Origin: Sphingomonas sp. AP4-R1
GTDB lineage: Bacteria; Pseudomonadota; Alphaproteobacteria; Sphingomonadales; Sphingomonadaceae
Reading direction: 5' to 3'
DNA: 64,000 nt
Assembly (NCBI RefSeq): GCF_013113735.1
Contig: NZ_CP053346.1
Span: forward strand, 806,001 to 870,000
A program made the position numbers and the translations under genes. A model generated the notes under the pieces. That model made no database searches and was not told where the DNA came from. It worked only from the letters and a program-made list of their open reading frames with translations. Shown here piece after piece: positions 10,465-19,134 of this stretch; the stretch's first letter is position 1, and each line of letters opens with the position of its first letter.

Positions 10465-11727
10465 TCAAAACGGGCTCACCGCCCCCTTCAGCTTGTTGAA
10501 CAGGCCGCCCTTCTTTTTCGACTGTTCCGGCGGCCGCTGCCCCTCGATCGCATCGCGCCCGCGATTGGATTCGTCGCCGGCCGGCCCGCTTGGCATGCCG
10601 AGAATCAGCCCCGTGGTGGACTTGTACCGCACCTTGGTGGTCCAGCTGATGTTCCACGGCACCTTGGGGTCGGCCGGGCGCGGCGGATCGGCGAAATTGG
10701 CCTCGTCGCCATAGGCGATCATCGAGACGATGCCCGAGCGCGCCTGAGTCGTCACCTCCGCAGGCACGACGCATTGCGTCGTCGCGGGCGGCATCACCAC
10801 CTTCTGATCGATCAGCCGCTTCACCTCGGCCGGCGCGAGGAAGTCGAGCAGCCCCTGATCGGCGAACACTTGCACGCCGCTGGAACTCCACATCACGATC
10901 GTCGCGCCGTCCTCGCGACCGCCCTCGGCCGCCCCGCCGAACAAGGTGGCGAAATAGCCGGTGGCGGCGGGAATCGCCTGCCAGCGCAGGATCGTGCCGC
11001 CGCCGGGGCTCTTGCCCGCGGCGTCCAGCTGCAGCGGCGGCATCCAGTCCTTGCCGGGCGGCAGGATGAAGGCGATGTCGGGCGAATAATTGCCCTTCAC
11101 CTGATGGCTGCCGAGCAGGCTCTGCGGCACCTGCTGGTCGCGCGACCTGGCGTTGGGCCAGCCGCCGAACGTGGCATAGCGGCCGACCGTCGGCGGATTC
11201 TGGTGGTGGACCGTCACATAGGGCAGGCGCGGCATGGGCTGGCCGGCCATGATCTTCGAAAGATCCAGCACGAAAGGCTGGCCGGCCGGCGCCTTCTCGC
11301 CGCAGCCCCAGTAGATCAGGATGCGCGCCTTGGGCGGTTCCTTGATGTCGGGCTGGTCGCGCGTTTCCTCCGCCTGCCGGGCGGGCGGGCCCTGCGTGGG
11401 CGTGACGAGCGGGAGCGCCGGGCCCGTGCCGGGCAGGTGATTCGCATCGGGCGCGGGCGCGGTGCGGCTGGAGCCGAGCGCCAGTTCCAGCAGATGGATC
11501 GGCCGACTTCCACCGCCGCGCATCATCGACATGATGTCGCCCATCGAAGGCTTTTTCTGGCCGGATCCGAGCCCGCCGAAGCCGAACCCGCTCGAAGTGG
11601 CGGCGCTCACCCAGTAAACGGCGACCGGCCCGGTCACCTTTTGTTGCGTGGCAGGCGGGGCAGCGATCCCCGCAAACGTGATCGCGGACGCAAAAAATGC
11701 GGATTTTCTGCCGATTTTCACAAGCAT
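10465..11727 (-). CDS. Exported protein of unknown function
   Basis: I do not recognise a named family. The 420-residue product starts with a basic stretch and a hydrophobic segment ending in small residues (about 1-28), consistent with a Sec signal peptide. A Gly/Pro-rich region follows (about 45-110), then a folded region that includes ARILIYWGCGE at about 134-144, and the protein ends with a basic tail (KKKGGLFNKLKGAVSPF). A GAGG ribosome-binding site precedes the ATG. It is divergent from the 11866 gene, so the 138 bases between them probably hold both promoters. Probably a periplasmic or cell-surface protein. Confidence 0.8.
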   Translation of the reverse strand: MLVKIGRKSAFFASAITFAGIAAPPATQQKVTGPVAVYWVSAATSSGFGFGGLGSGQKKPSMGDIMSMMRGGGSRPIHLLELALGSSRTAPAPDANHLPGTGPALPLVTPTQGPPARQAEETRDQPDIKEPPKARILIYWGCGEKAPAGQPFVLDLSKIMAGQPMPRLPYVTVHHQNPPTVGRYATFGGWPNARSRDQQVPQSLLGSHQVKGNYSPDIAFILPPGKDWMPPLQLDAAGKSPGGGTILRWQAIPAATGYFATLFGGAAEGGREDGATIVMWSSSGVQVFADQGLLDFLAPAEVKRLIDQKVVMPPATTQCVVPAEVTTQARSGIVSMIAYGDEANFADPPRPADPKVPWNISWTTKVRYKSTTGLILGMPSGPAGDESNRGRDAIEGQRPPEQSKKKGGLFNKLKGAVSPF

Positions 11728-11865
11728 TGCCCCTCAAACGCCGTGAACCTGCGCGGTGATGCCTCTTCGGGCCCGCTTTCGTCAATCGAGGAAGCGCAAA
11801 CTTGCTGCCCGCGTCACTCTGGGGCACGAAGCATTCAGAGAAGGCGACTTGGAGTTAGGGGACTC

Positions 11866-12423
11866 GTGAGATTGCTTCGCTTCACCGGTGCGTTGATCGC
11901 TCTTGTTGCCGCCGCCGAGCCGGGCGCCGCCCAGTTCGGCTCCTTCCTGCGCTCGATCACGCCGCCCTCCTCCTCCAGTTCGTCCAGCAGCGGTTCGGAT
12001 GACGGCACGTGCAAGCGCGGCCAGCGCAGCAAGGGCGCCGCGATGATGGGCCAGATGTTCGGCAACGCCACCAGCCGCGCGCTGGGCAGCACCGGCATCG
12101 CCCAGTTCGTGCCGATTCCCGAAGTCGCCGGCGTGCTGAGCGACGCGATCGCCTGCCGGCTGGATCAGGGCGAGCAGAAGCAGGCCGCCACCGCGACGCA
12201 GACGGTGGTGCGCCAGGGCGAGATCGGCACCTCCTCCGAATGGAAGAGCGAGAGTCGCGAGGGCGTCTCCGGCACCTCCACCCTCACCGCGCGCAGCGAG
12301 GAATCGGACGGCTCCAGCTGCGTGCAGGTGACCGACGTGATCATCGTCAACGGCGAGGAGACGACGGTGCCCAAGAAGATGTGCCGCGCGCGCGGCGCCT
12401 CCGGCTACACGATCGCCGCCTGA
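11866..12423 (+). CDS. Exported protein, 17-kDa surface-antigen-like C-terminus
   Basis: I place the start at a GTG with AGGGG a few bases upstream; the frame stays open much further upstream, but only from here does it give a signal peptide (RLLRFTGALIALVAAAEPGAAQ). The mature 185-residue protein has a serine-rich linker, then a region with CRLDQGEQKQAATAT and a C-terminal domain with two cysteines (SSCVQVTD, KKMCRARG). This resembles the C-terminal domain of the Rickettsia-type 17-kDa surface antigen family. Its stop overlaps the next ATG by one base (TGATG), so the two are co-translated. Confidence 0.7.
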   Translation: MRLLRFTGALIALVAAAEPGAAQFGSFLRSITPPSSSSSSSSGSDDGTCKRGQRSKGAAMMGQMFGNATSRALGSTGIAQFVPIPEVAGVLSDAIACRLDQGEQKQAATATQTVVRQGEIGTSSEWKSESREGVSGTSTLTARSEESDGSSCVQVTDVIIVNGEETTVPKKMCRARGASGYTIAA

Positions 12424-13130
12424 TGATGCGCGCGATGGCCGGCCTGCTGATGCTGCTCGCCACCGGCGCGCAGGCCCAGACGCAGATGGCCGGGCAGATG
12501 GATCCGAAGAACCCTACCTGTCCGCTCAATCCGGACTGGTCCGCCTATCCGGCGATGAAGTTCACGCCCGAGAAGAAGGACGGCCGCACGATCCTGTTCG
12601 CCGAGGGCCGGATCGATTCCGATGTCGTCGCCCGGCTGGAGGCGGCGATCGCGAAGTCGAAGCCGATCGACGAGATCGTCGTGCGCTCGCCCGGCGGCGA
12701 TGCGGAGGCGGGCAACAAGGCGGGCCTCGTCGTCCGCAAGGCGGGCATCCCCACGCGCATTCCCGCCGGCTGGGCCTGCTTCTCCGCCTGCAATTTCCTG
12801 TTCATGGGCGGGCCGATCCGCGCGGTCGAGCCGGGCGGCCTCTTCATCGTCCACATGTTCACCTTCACCGGCGACGGCGGCGTGATCGCGGCGGAGGCGC
12901 AGCGCGGCTACAAGGAGGCCGTGGGCGTGATCGGGGATGTCGAGCAGGGATCGGCGCTTCTCGCCAGCGAGGACAATGATTTCCTGATCCGGATGGGCGT
13001 CTCGCGCAAATTGCTGACTGAGGTGATGTACCGGCAGAAGGCCGTCGCCGGCGCGAGCGGCGACACCTCGACTCGGCGCTGTCTCTCGCAGGACGAGCTG
13101 TTTCGTTACAATGTAGCCAACATCCGGTGA
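12423..13130 (+). CDS. Periplasmic ClpP/crotonase-fold protein
   Basis: This 235-residue protein has a signal peptide (about 1-20, ending TGAQAQ). Its core IDEIVVRSPGGDAEAGNK, then WACFSACNFLFMGG (candidate nucleophile serine) and FIVHMF (candidate histidine), resembles the ClpP/SppA-like periplasmic proteins of COG3904 type. The order of Gly-Gly-Asp, Ser and His fits the serine-protease members of that fold, but activity is not proven by sequence alone. It is coupled to the preceding surface-antigen-like gene. Confidence 0.75.
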   Translation: MMRAMAGLLMLLATGAQAQTQMAGQMDPKNPTCPLNPDWSAYPAMKFTPEKKDGRTILFAEGRIDSDVVARLEAAIAKSKPIDEIVVRSPGGDAEAGNKAGLVVRKAGIPTRIPAGWACFSACNFLFMGGPIRAVEPGGLFIVHMFTFTGDGGVIAAEAQRGYKEAVGVIGDVEQGSALLASEDNDFLIRMGVSRKLLTEVMYRQKAVAGASGDTSTRRCLSQDELFRYNVANIR

Positions 13131-13164
13131 TCGCTGGATTTTCAGCCCGCCTCCGGATCGCCCC

Positions 13165-13183
13165 GCCCTATCGTGAATAGGGC
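13165..13183 (+). other. Short hairpin after the ClpP-like gene
   Basis: A perfect 7-bp stem, GCCCTAT/ATAGGGC with a CGTGA loop, lies 35 bases past the stop at 13130. No T-run follows, so it may end transcription only weakly or protect the 3' end of the mRNA. Confidence 0.35.
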
Positions 13184-13247
13184 CGGATCGGCTGCAACAT
13201 TCCGGCTACGTAACGCCGCATTCGGCAATCGTTAAGCAAACGGGCGC

Positions 13248-14396
13248 ATGGACATTGCGGCCATGAACGCACCGCTCCGCCTTCCGGCACGCCCTTATGC
13301 GCTTGTGGACATCCGTCCGCTGGCGCTGGCCGTCATCATCCCCACGCTCAACGAGCGCGACAATGTCGCGCCTTTGTTGCAGGCACTCGCCCGCGCGCTG
13401 GCCGGTCGCGAGTGGGAGGCGATCTTCGTCGACGACGGCTCGACCGACGGCACGCAGGAAGCGATCGAGGCGATCGCCCGCGAGCGCCGCGACGTGCGCC
13501 TGATCCGCCGCCACGGCCGCCGCGGCCTTTCCACCGCCATTCTCGAAGGCATGATGGCCACCACCGCGCCCGTCGTCGCCTCGATCGATGCGGACATGCA
13601 GCATGACGAGGCGATCCTGCCCCGCCTGCACGATGCCGTCCTCGCCGGTGCCGACGTCGCGGTCGGCACGCGCTACGCCAAGGGCGGATCGTGCGGCGAG
13701 TGGGAGGCCAGCCGCGTCCGCAAGAGCGAGTTCGCCACCCGCCTCGCCGCCGTCGTCACGAAGACGCGCGTGTCCGATCCCATGTCCGGTTTCTTCGTCG
13801 CGCGGCGCGATGCCGTGCTGGATGCCGTGCCCAACATGTCGGGCGTCGGCTTCAAGATCCTGCTCGATCTGCTCGCCTCCTCGCCCCGCCCGCTGGCCGT
13901 GGCCGAGGTGCCCTACACGTTCCGCCCCCGTCAGGCGGGCGAGAGCAAGCTCGATTCGATGGTCGCGCTGGAATATCTGCTGCTGCTGCTCGACAAGGTC
14001 ACGGGCGGCGCGATCCCGGCGCGGATGATCCTGTTCCTCGCGGTCGGCGCGGCCGGCCTGATCGTGAATCTCGGCGCGCTGGACATGCTGCTGAACGGCG
14101 TGGGCCTCGGCTTCCGCGCCGCGCAGACGATGGCGGTGGCGCTGTCGATCCTGTTCAATTTCGCGCTCAACAACTGGCTGACCTACAATGATCGCCGGCT
14201 GCGCGGTCTGGCCTGGCTGCGCGGCCTGGCGACCTTCACGCTCGTTTGCGGCATCGGCGCCATCGCCCAGGTCGGGATCAGCGAGATGGTCTATGACGAG
14301 CGGCGCGTCTGGTGGGTCGGCGGTCTGGCCGGCGCCGCCGTCGGCGCGGTCTGGAATTACGCGGCCTCCTCCTTCGTGACCTGGCGCCGGGCGTGA
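13248..14396 (+). CDS. GT2 glycosyltransferase (DPM1-like) fused to GtrA
   Basis: This 382-residue protein has an N-terminal GT-A domain (about 25-245) with IIPTLNERDN, the nucleotide-binding DDGSTDGT and the metal-binding DADMQHDE motifs. This is the pattern of polyprenyl-phosphate mannose/glucose synthases. The C-terminal third (about 255-380) has four hydrophobic segments of the GtrA family. It probably makes a polyprenyl-phosphate sugar at the inner membrane and helps flip or present it. Its stop overlaps the next gene's start (GTGA), so it should supply the donor for that membrane transferase. Confidence 0.88.
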   Translation: MDIAAMNAPLRLPARPYALVDIRPLALAVIIPTLNERDNVAPLLQALARALAGREWEAIFVDDGSTDGTQEAIEAIARERRDVRLIRRHGRRGLSTAILEGMMATTAPVVASIDADMQHDEAILPRLHDAVLAGADVAVGTRYAKGGSCGEWEASRVRKSEFATRLAAVVTKTRVSDPMSGFFVARRDAVLDAVPNMSGVGFKILLDLLASSPRPLAVAEVPYTFRPRQAGESKLDSMVALEYLLLLLDKVTGGAIPARMILFLAVGAAGLIVNLGALDMLLNGVGLGFRAAQTMAVALSILFNFALNNWLTYNDRRLRGLAWLRGLATFTLVCGIGAIAQVGISEMVYDERRVWWVGGLAGAAVGAVWNYAASSFVTWRRA

Positions 14397-15940
14397 CCCG
14401 GCCGGCTCCGGCCGGACGCCTTCCCCTGCTCCCCACGCCTGCGTGGAGCGATCGCCGCTGGCGCATCGGCCTCGTGCTGCTGGCGCTGGCTGCCTTCGGC
14501 TTGCGGAGCCTGACGTTCGGCTATCCCCTGATCGACGTGGACGAGGAATTCTACCTCCTCGTCGGCGATCGGATGCTCCACGGCGCGATCCCCTATCTCG
14601 ACATCTGGGATCGCAAGCCGCCGGGGCTGTTCGTCTTCTATGCCGCGATCCGGCTGCTCGGCGGCGACGGCATCGTCCAGTATCAGGTGGTGGCGGCCCT
14701 GTTCGCCAGCGCCACCACCGTCGTCATCGCGATTCTCGCGCGCCGGATCGCGCATCCGCTGGCGGCGCTCGCCGCGGCTCTGGCCTATATTCCCGCCGCC
14801 GCGCTGATCGGCGGGAGCGGTGGCCAGACGCCGATCTTCTACAATCTGCCCGTCACGCTGGCGGCGCTGATCGTGCTGCGCCTCGCCCTCCGCCCCGCCA
14901 CGGCCACGGCGATCCGCTGGCACGGCGCAGGCGCGATGCTGCTGATCGGCGTGGCGCTCCAGCTGAAGCCCACCGCGCTCTTCGAGGGCGTCTATTTCGG
15001 GCTGGTGCTGCTCTGGCTCGCCTATCGCGGCGGCGCGCGCCCGGCCCGGATCGCGGCGGATGCCCTTCTCTGGATCGCCATCGCGCTCGCACCCACGCTG
15101 ATCGCCTGGGGCTATTATGTCGCGATCGGCCGGAACGACGCCTTCCTCTACGCCAATGTCGGCTCGATCTTCGCGCGGGCGGACGACGCCACCGGCACGC
15201 CGCTGAAGAATCTCGGCAAGATCGCCGCGCGCATCGCGCCGTTGCTCGCGGCGCCGCTGGTGGGCGAATGGCTGCTGCGCGATCATCTCCCCTCGCGGCA
15301 ATCCTCCTCCGGGATCGCCGCGCATCGCTTTCTGCTCGGCTGGCTGATGGCGGCCCTGTTCGGCTTTGCCGTGTTCGGCACCTATTTCGAGCATTATGCG
15401 CTGCCGCTGCTGCCGCCGCTCGCCGTGATCTCGGCCGCCGCCTTCTCGCTGCGCACGCGGAATGTGGGCGTGGTGCTGGCGGGCTTCACACTGGCCCTGC
15501 TGCTCGTCCGCATGCCCATCGAGGCCCGCAAATGGCAGCACAAGCGCGGCGATGCCGCCTTCGCCCGGCGGATGGAGCAGGCGATCGCCGCGAACCTCCA
15601 CGGCGGCTGCCTCTATATCTTCTATGGCGAGCCGATCTATTATCACCTCAGCCACGCCTGCATGCCCACGCGCTGGCCCTTCCCTTTCCACCTGAGCCTC
15701 GCGCGCGAGGCGGGCGCGATCGGCGTCGATCCGGAGGCGGAGACGCGCCGCATCCTCGCCCGGCGCCCGGCCGTGATCGTCGATCGGCTGGTGGAGGATG
15801 ACGAGGTCAATGTCCGCACGCAGGCGATCCTGCGCGCGGGTCTGGCCCGCGACTACCGGCTGGTCTTTTCCGAGACGCACGACGGCAGCCGCCATGCCGA
15901 CACGGATCGGGTGTGGGCGCTGCGCGCACCCGCCCGCTGA
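14393..15940 (+). CDS. Multi-pass GT-C glycosyltransferase (GT39/ArnT-like)
   Basis: I chose the GTG that overlaps the preceding stop (GTGA) rather than upstream frame extensions, giving 515 residues. The protein has about ten hydrophobic helices. The early loop DVDEEFYLLVGDRMLHG and KPPGLF carry the acidic motif typical of GT-C enzymes that use polyprenyl-phosphate sugars. The C-terminal soluble part contains a REAGAIGVDPEAET-like stretch and no recognised domain. It probably transfers a sugar from a lipid carrier on the periplasmic face. The acceptor is unknown. Confidence 0.78.
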   Translation: MTRPAPAGRLPLLPTPAWSDRRWRIGLVLLALAAFGLRSLTFGYPLIDVDEEFYLLVGDRMLHGAIPYLDIWDRKPPGLFVFYAAIRLLGGDGIVQYQVVAALFASATTVVIAILARRIAHPLAALAAALAYIPAAALIGGSGGQTPIFYNLPVTLAALIVLRLALRPATATAIRWHGAGAMLLIGVALQLKPTALFEGVYFGLVLLWLAYRGGARPARIAADALLWIAIALAPTLIAWGYYVAIGRNDAFLYANVGSIFARADDATGTPLKNLGKIAARIAPLLAAPLVGEWLLRDHLPSRQSSSGIAAHRFLLGWLMAALFGFAVFGTYFEHYALPLLPPLAVISAAAFSLRTRNVGVVLAGFTLALLLVRMPIEARKWQHKRGDAAFARRMEQAIAANLHGGCLYIFYGEPIYYHLSHACMPTRWPFPFHLSLAREAGAIGVDPEAETRRILARRPAVIVDRLVEDDEVNVRTQAILRAGLARDYRLVFSETHDGSRHADTDRVWALRAPAR

Positions 15941-15946
15941 CGCGGC

Positions 15947-17470
15947 CTATTCGCCCTTGCGCGCCAGCGCGGCGTTCATGCCATAGTCGGCCGGGAGCGT
16001 GCCGGAGCAGCCGCCCGCGCGCACGAACAGGCACTGATCGGGCAGGAGCGGAAGAGTGCGCTGCTTTCGCCGCGCCTTGTTGCTCACATAGCAGTCGATC
16101 CGCCGATAGCCGGGACCTAGCAGCCCCACTCGATCGGATGAGGTGATCGCCGCGTTGAAGGCGCCGCCCAGCCGGCGCACATCGCGATACGCCTCGGGCT
16201 GGTCGAACACGTAGATCGGCACCGCGCGATCGAAATAGGCATAGCTCGCCTGCAGCGCATTGAGCGGCTGGACGAAGGCGAGCCCGCAAATGCCCGGCAC
16301 GTCATGCGCCGCGCGCATCAGCCGGATCACCCTCTTGTTAGAGGCCCAGGTGTCGTTGGCCGGGGCCGTCGCGATCGCCGCCGTGGTGAACAGGAGCAGC
16401 GCCACGCCACCGATCGGCAGCCAGCGGCGCGCACCCGGCCGCCGCGCGACCAGCAGCGCCAGCGCATCGCCCAGCCCCACGCCCGCCAGCAGCCACACCA
16501 AAGTAATCGAGAGGAAAAGGAAGCGATATTCCTTGTGCGGGATCACCGCATGGATCGCGACATTGGCGAGCGCGATCAGGGCCACCGCCGGCATCCGGCG
16601 CGCGCCGATCGCGGCGAGCGCCAGGATCGGGATCGTCGCCCAGCCCCACACGCGGATCTGGTTGGCGGCATACCAGAGCGGCGGCTCCACCCCGTAGAAA
16701 GCGCTCTTGTTCTCGACGAGGTTGATCCGGAAATTCTCGATCACCCAGCGGAACGGCACCGCCCCCTGCGCGAGATCGGCCAGCCCGTCGATCGCCAGAC
16801 CCGCCACCCCGCCGCCGATCAGCATCAGCCAGCGGCGCAGGTCGAGCCGGCAGCCGATCAGCGCGATGAGGCCCAGCACCGGCGCCAGTTGGAAGCGGAC
16901 GGCGAAGGCCAGCCCGAGCAGCAGGCCGCCGAGGAGGAAGCGTCGGCTCCCCTGCCCTTCGCGTGGCAGCAGCAGCCACAAAGCGGGCAGCACCAGCACC
17001 GGCGCGAGACTGTCCGACAAGGCGCGCGCGGCGAAATAGACGAGGTCGAACGCCGTCGCGAGCACCAGCCCGGCGACGAGCCCGTGCCAGCGCGAGATGC
17101 GCAGCGCGAGCGCCGTCCCGTAACCGACGATGACGAGCGACAGCAATGTCATCATCACCCGCAGCGGAAGCAGATAGTGGAGGCTCTCCGGCCACAGCAG
17201 CTTGCCCGCCGCGATCGGCCCGGTAAGGAATGTCGGGATCAGCCAGGTGCGGATCCCCACCCGATATTCCCACGGCACGATCGTCCAGCCGGTGACGAGG
17301 CCATGCGCCGGCTCCAGATATTGCCACGCCTCATCCGGGTGGTGAAACAGCTCCCAGAAGACGAGCGGCAGGCGCAACAGCAGCGCCACCGCGATCACGA
17401 TCCACAGGATGCGCCGCGAATCGAGCGCGAGCGCCGGCGGCGAGGCCGACAGCCGCGACGACCGGGTCAT
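15947..17470 (-). CDS. Alg9/GT22-like mannosyltransferase
   Basis: The start is the ATG overlapping the upstream gene's TGA (ATGA), giving 507 residues. Motifs FHHPDEAWQYLEPAH and WEYRVGIRTWLIPTF match the conserved luminal-loop motifs of the GT22 (ALG9/PIG-B) mannosyltransferase family, and HKEYRFLF matches another conserved motif. About ten transmembrane segments are visible. It likely uses polyprenyl-phosphate mannose, consistent with the GT2-GtrA gene nearby. It converges with the 14393 gene with only 6 bases between the stops. Confidence 0.85.
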   Translation of the reverse strand: MTRSSRLSASPPALALDSRRILWIVIAVALLLRLPLVFWELFHHPDEAWQYLEPAHGLVTGWTIVPWEYRVGIRTWLIPTFLTGPIAAGKLLWPESLHYLLPLRVMMTLLSLVIVGYGTALALRISRWHGLVAGLVLATAFDLVYFAARALSDSLAPVLVLPALWLLLPREGQGSRRFLLGGLLLGLAFAVRFQLAPVLGLIALIGCRLDLRRWLMLIGGGVAGLAIDGLADLAQGAVPFRWVIENFRINLVENKSAFYGVEPPLWYAANQIRVWGWATIPILALAAIGARRMPAVALIALANVAIHAVIPHKEYRFLFLSITLVWLLAGVGLGDALALLVARRPGARRWLPIGGVALLLFTTAAIATAPANDTWASNKRVIRLMRAAHDVPGICGLAFVQPLNALQASYAYFDRAVPIYVFDQPEAYRDVRRLGGAFNAAITSSDRVGLLGPGYRRIDCYVSNKARRKQRTLPLLPDQCLFVRAGGCSGTLPADYGMNAALARKGE

Positions 17471-18942
17471 GCCGCGCCCGACAGGCGGCCGAAGACCGGA
17501 TAGGGATAAGGCTCGGGCGGCAGCACCACCCGCGCCGCGATTCCGATCAGGCAGATCGCCGTCACCAGCGCCACCCCGATCCGCCACCGCCGCCGATCCA
17601 GCGCGTCTGCCGACACGAGCAGCACCAGCGCCAGCGCGGAGGCGACCATCGACCAGAGATGATAGCGCAGGTCGCTCGCGATGCTGACCACGCCGTAGCT
17701 CGCGCTCATCACGATCGCGGAGAAAGCGAGCGTCGCGCCCAGCGCGGCGACCGGCGAGCGCACCTCGCGCACCGCGCCGAGCAGGGCGATCGCCAGCGCC
17801 AGCCACGTGACCGGCCAGCCCAGCGGCGTCACCGCGACGAAGGCGGCCGCGCCCACCAGCGCCTTGCCGGCCGCGCTCGGCGGCGCGCCCAGCCCGACCT
17901 CGTTCTTCTCCGATCCGGCGGGCGGCGCGGCATCGGCTTCGCCCGTGCCGACGAGGAAGCGGATGTTCGAATTGAAGTGGCGCAGGCGATGCTCGGCCCA
18001 TGCCACCGGATGCGTCACGACGAGGCGCAGCCACAGTTTGATGATCGGGCCGCCGCTTGGATAATGGAAGGCGATGGCGTCGCCCAGCGGCTCGCACTGG
18101 CTGGGCATGCCGTACGGATTCCAGAAATAGGGCGTGTAGCAGGCCTTGCGCTCGCCCTCCCGCCACTGTCCGGGCTCCGCCCCCGGCACGTCGGGAAGCC
18201 TGGCATGATGCGCGATGCCGACGACATCATAGAGCGGCAGCGTGCGCTCCACCTTCGACGATCGCGCCTGCAGCACCCCGTGATTGATCAGCGGACCCAC
18301 CACCAGCACGGCGAGGATCGCGGCCAGCATCAGCGCGCCGCGCGTCCACCACGCCCGCACGCCCAGCCAGCCGAACAGGGCCAGCCCCAGCGGCACCGTC
18401 GCGAACACGGCATTGCCGCGCACGAGGGTAGCGTAAGCAAGGAGGACGAGGATCGCCCCTGCCGCCCAGCGCGGCAGGCCGCGCCCGGCAAAGCGGACAT
18501 GCGCGGCGAGGCCGGTCGCGGCGACGAGGCAGGAGGCGAGCTGCGCGTCCTTCAGCACCACCGTGTCCCACCCGACGAACAGCGGGAAGGCGCCGACCGC
18601 CAGCACCGCCCACGCCGCCCCGCTCCGGCCCGTGCGCGCGAGGGCCGCGGCGAGCAGGCCGAGCCCGCCCCACCACAGGGCCTGCTGCAGAATCAGGAAA
18701 GGCGGCGTGCCCGGCCAGACATGGATCAGCAGCGCCCAGGTGCGCGCCATGATCGGCGGGTGCCAATCCTCGAAATCGCCCGACAGCGCCTGCTCATATT
18801 GGGAGATGGTGTCGTACATCGCGACACCCGGCCAGCGCGCGGCCAGCGCGGCGAGACAGAGCAGCAGGGCGGCGAGCGCCACCGCCGCGGCGGAGCCGGC
18901 CCGGCCTTCCCCGGCCGGACGCGTATCGGTCATCGTCGACAT
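17467..18942 (-). CDS. Multi-pass membrane protein, probable GT-C fold
   Basis: I place the start at the ATG giving MSTMTDTRPAG; earlier in-frame starts exist (for example MGRERVARM) and the ribosome-binding site is weak, so the N-terminus is uncertain. The roughly 491-residue product has about eleven hydrophobic segments. Its first periplasmic loop, MYDTISQYEQALSG followed by DWHPPIMARTW, has the Asp/His-rich character of GT-C glycosyltransferases, but I cannot assign a family. It is translationally coupled (ATGA) to the Alg9-like gene. Confidence 0.75.
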   Translation of the reverse strand: MSTMTDTRPAGEGRAGSAAAVALAALLLCLAALAARWPGVAMYDTISQYEQALSGDFEDWHPPIMARTWALLIHVWPGTPPFLILQQALWWGGLGLLAAALARTGRSGAAWAVLAVGAFPLFVGWDTVVLKDAQLASCLVAATGLAAHVRFAGRGLPRWAAGAILVLLAYATLVRGNAVFATVPLGLALFGWLGVRAWWTRGALMLAAILAVLVVGPLINHGVLQARSSKVERTLPLYDVVGIAHHARLPDVPGAEPGQWREGERKACYTPYFWNPYGMPSQCEPLGDAIAFHYPSGGPIIKLWLRLVVTHPVAWAEHRLRHFNSNIRFLVGTGEADAAPPAGSEKNEVGLGAPPSAAGKALVGAAAFVAVTPLGWPVTWLALAIALLGAVREVRSPVAALGATLAFSAIVMSASYGVVSIASDLRYHLWSMVASALALVLLVSADALDRRRWRIGVALVTAICLIGIAARVVLPPEPYPYPVFGRLSGAA

Positions 18943-19073
18943 TCGTGCCACCCGCTCTCGCCCCATCTCGCCCCGCCCCGTCGACCGCGCTCCGGACGGG
19001 CGCGTTTCGGGGCCGTCGGGCAGCACGGCAGCGAGCGCGGATATTGCGTCCGGGAGAATCCCGCAATGGCCAC

Positions 19074-19103
19074 GAAAAAGGGAGGGGAATTGCGTCCCCT
19101 CCC
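19074..19103 (-). terminator. Rho-independent terminator of lpdA
   Basis: On the minus strand a perfect 8-bp stem (GGGAGGGG / CCCCTCCC, 8-base loop) is followed at once by TTTTTCG. It begins 32 bases after the lpdA stop and closes the dehydrogenase gene group. Confidence 0.92.
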
Positions 19104-19134
19104 TCTCGATATCACCGGCCCTTCCGGGCCCCGA

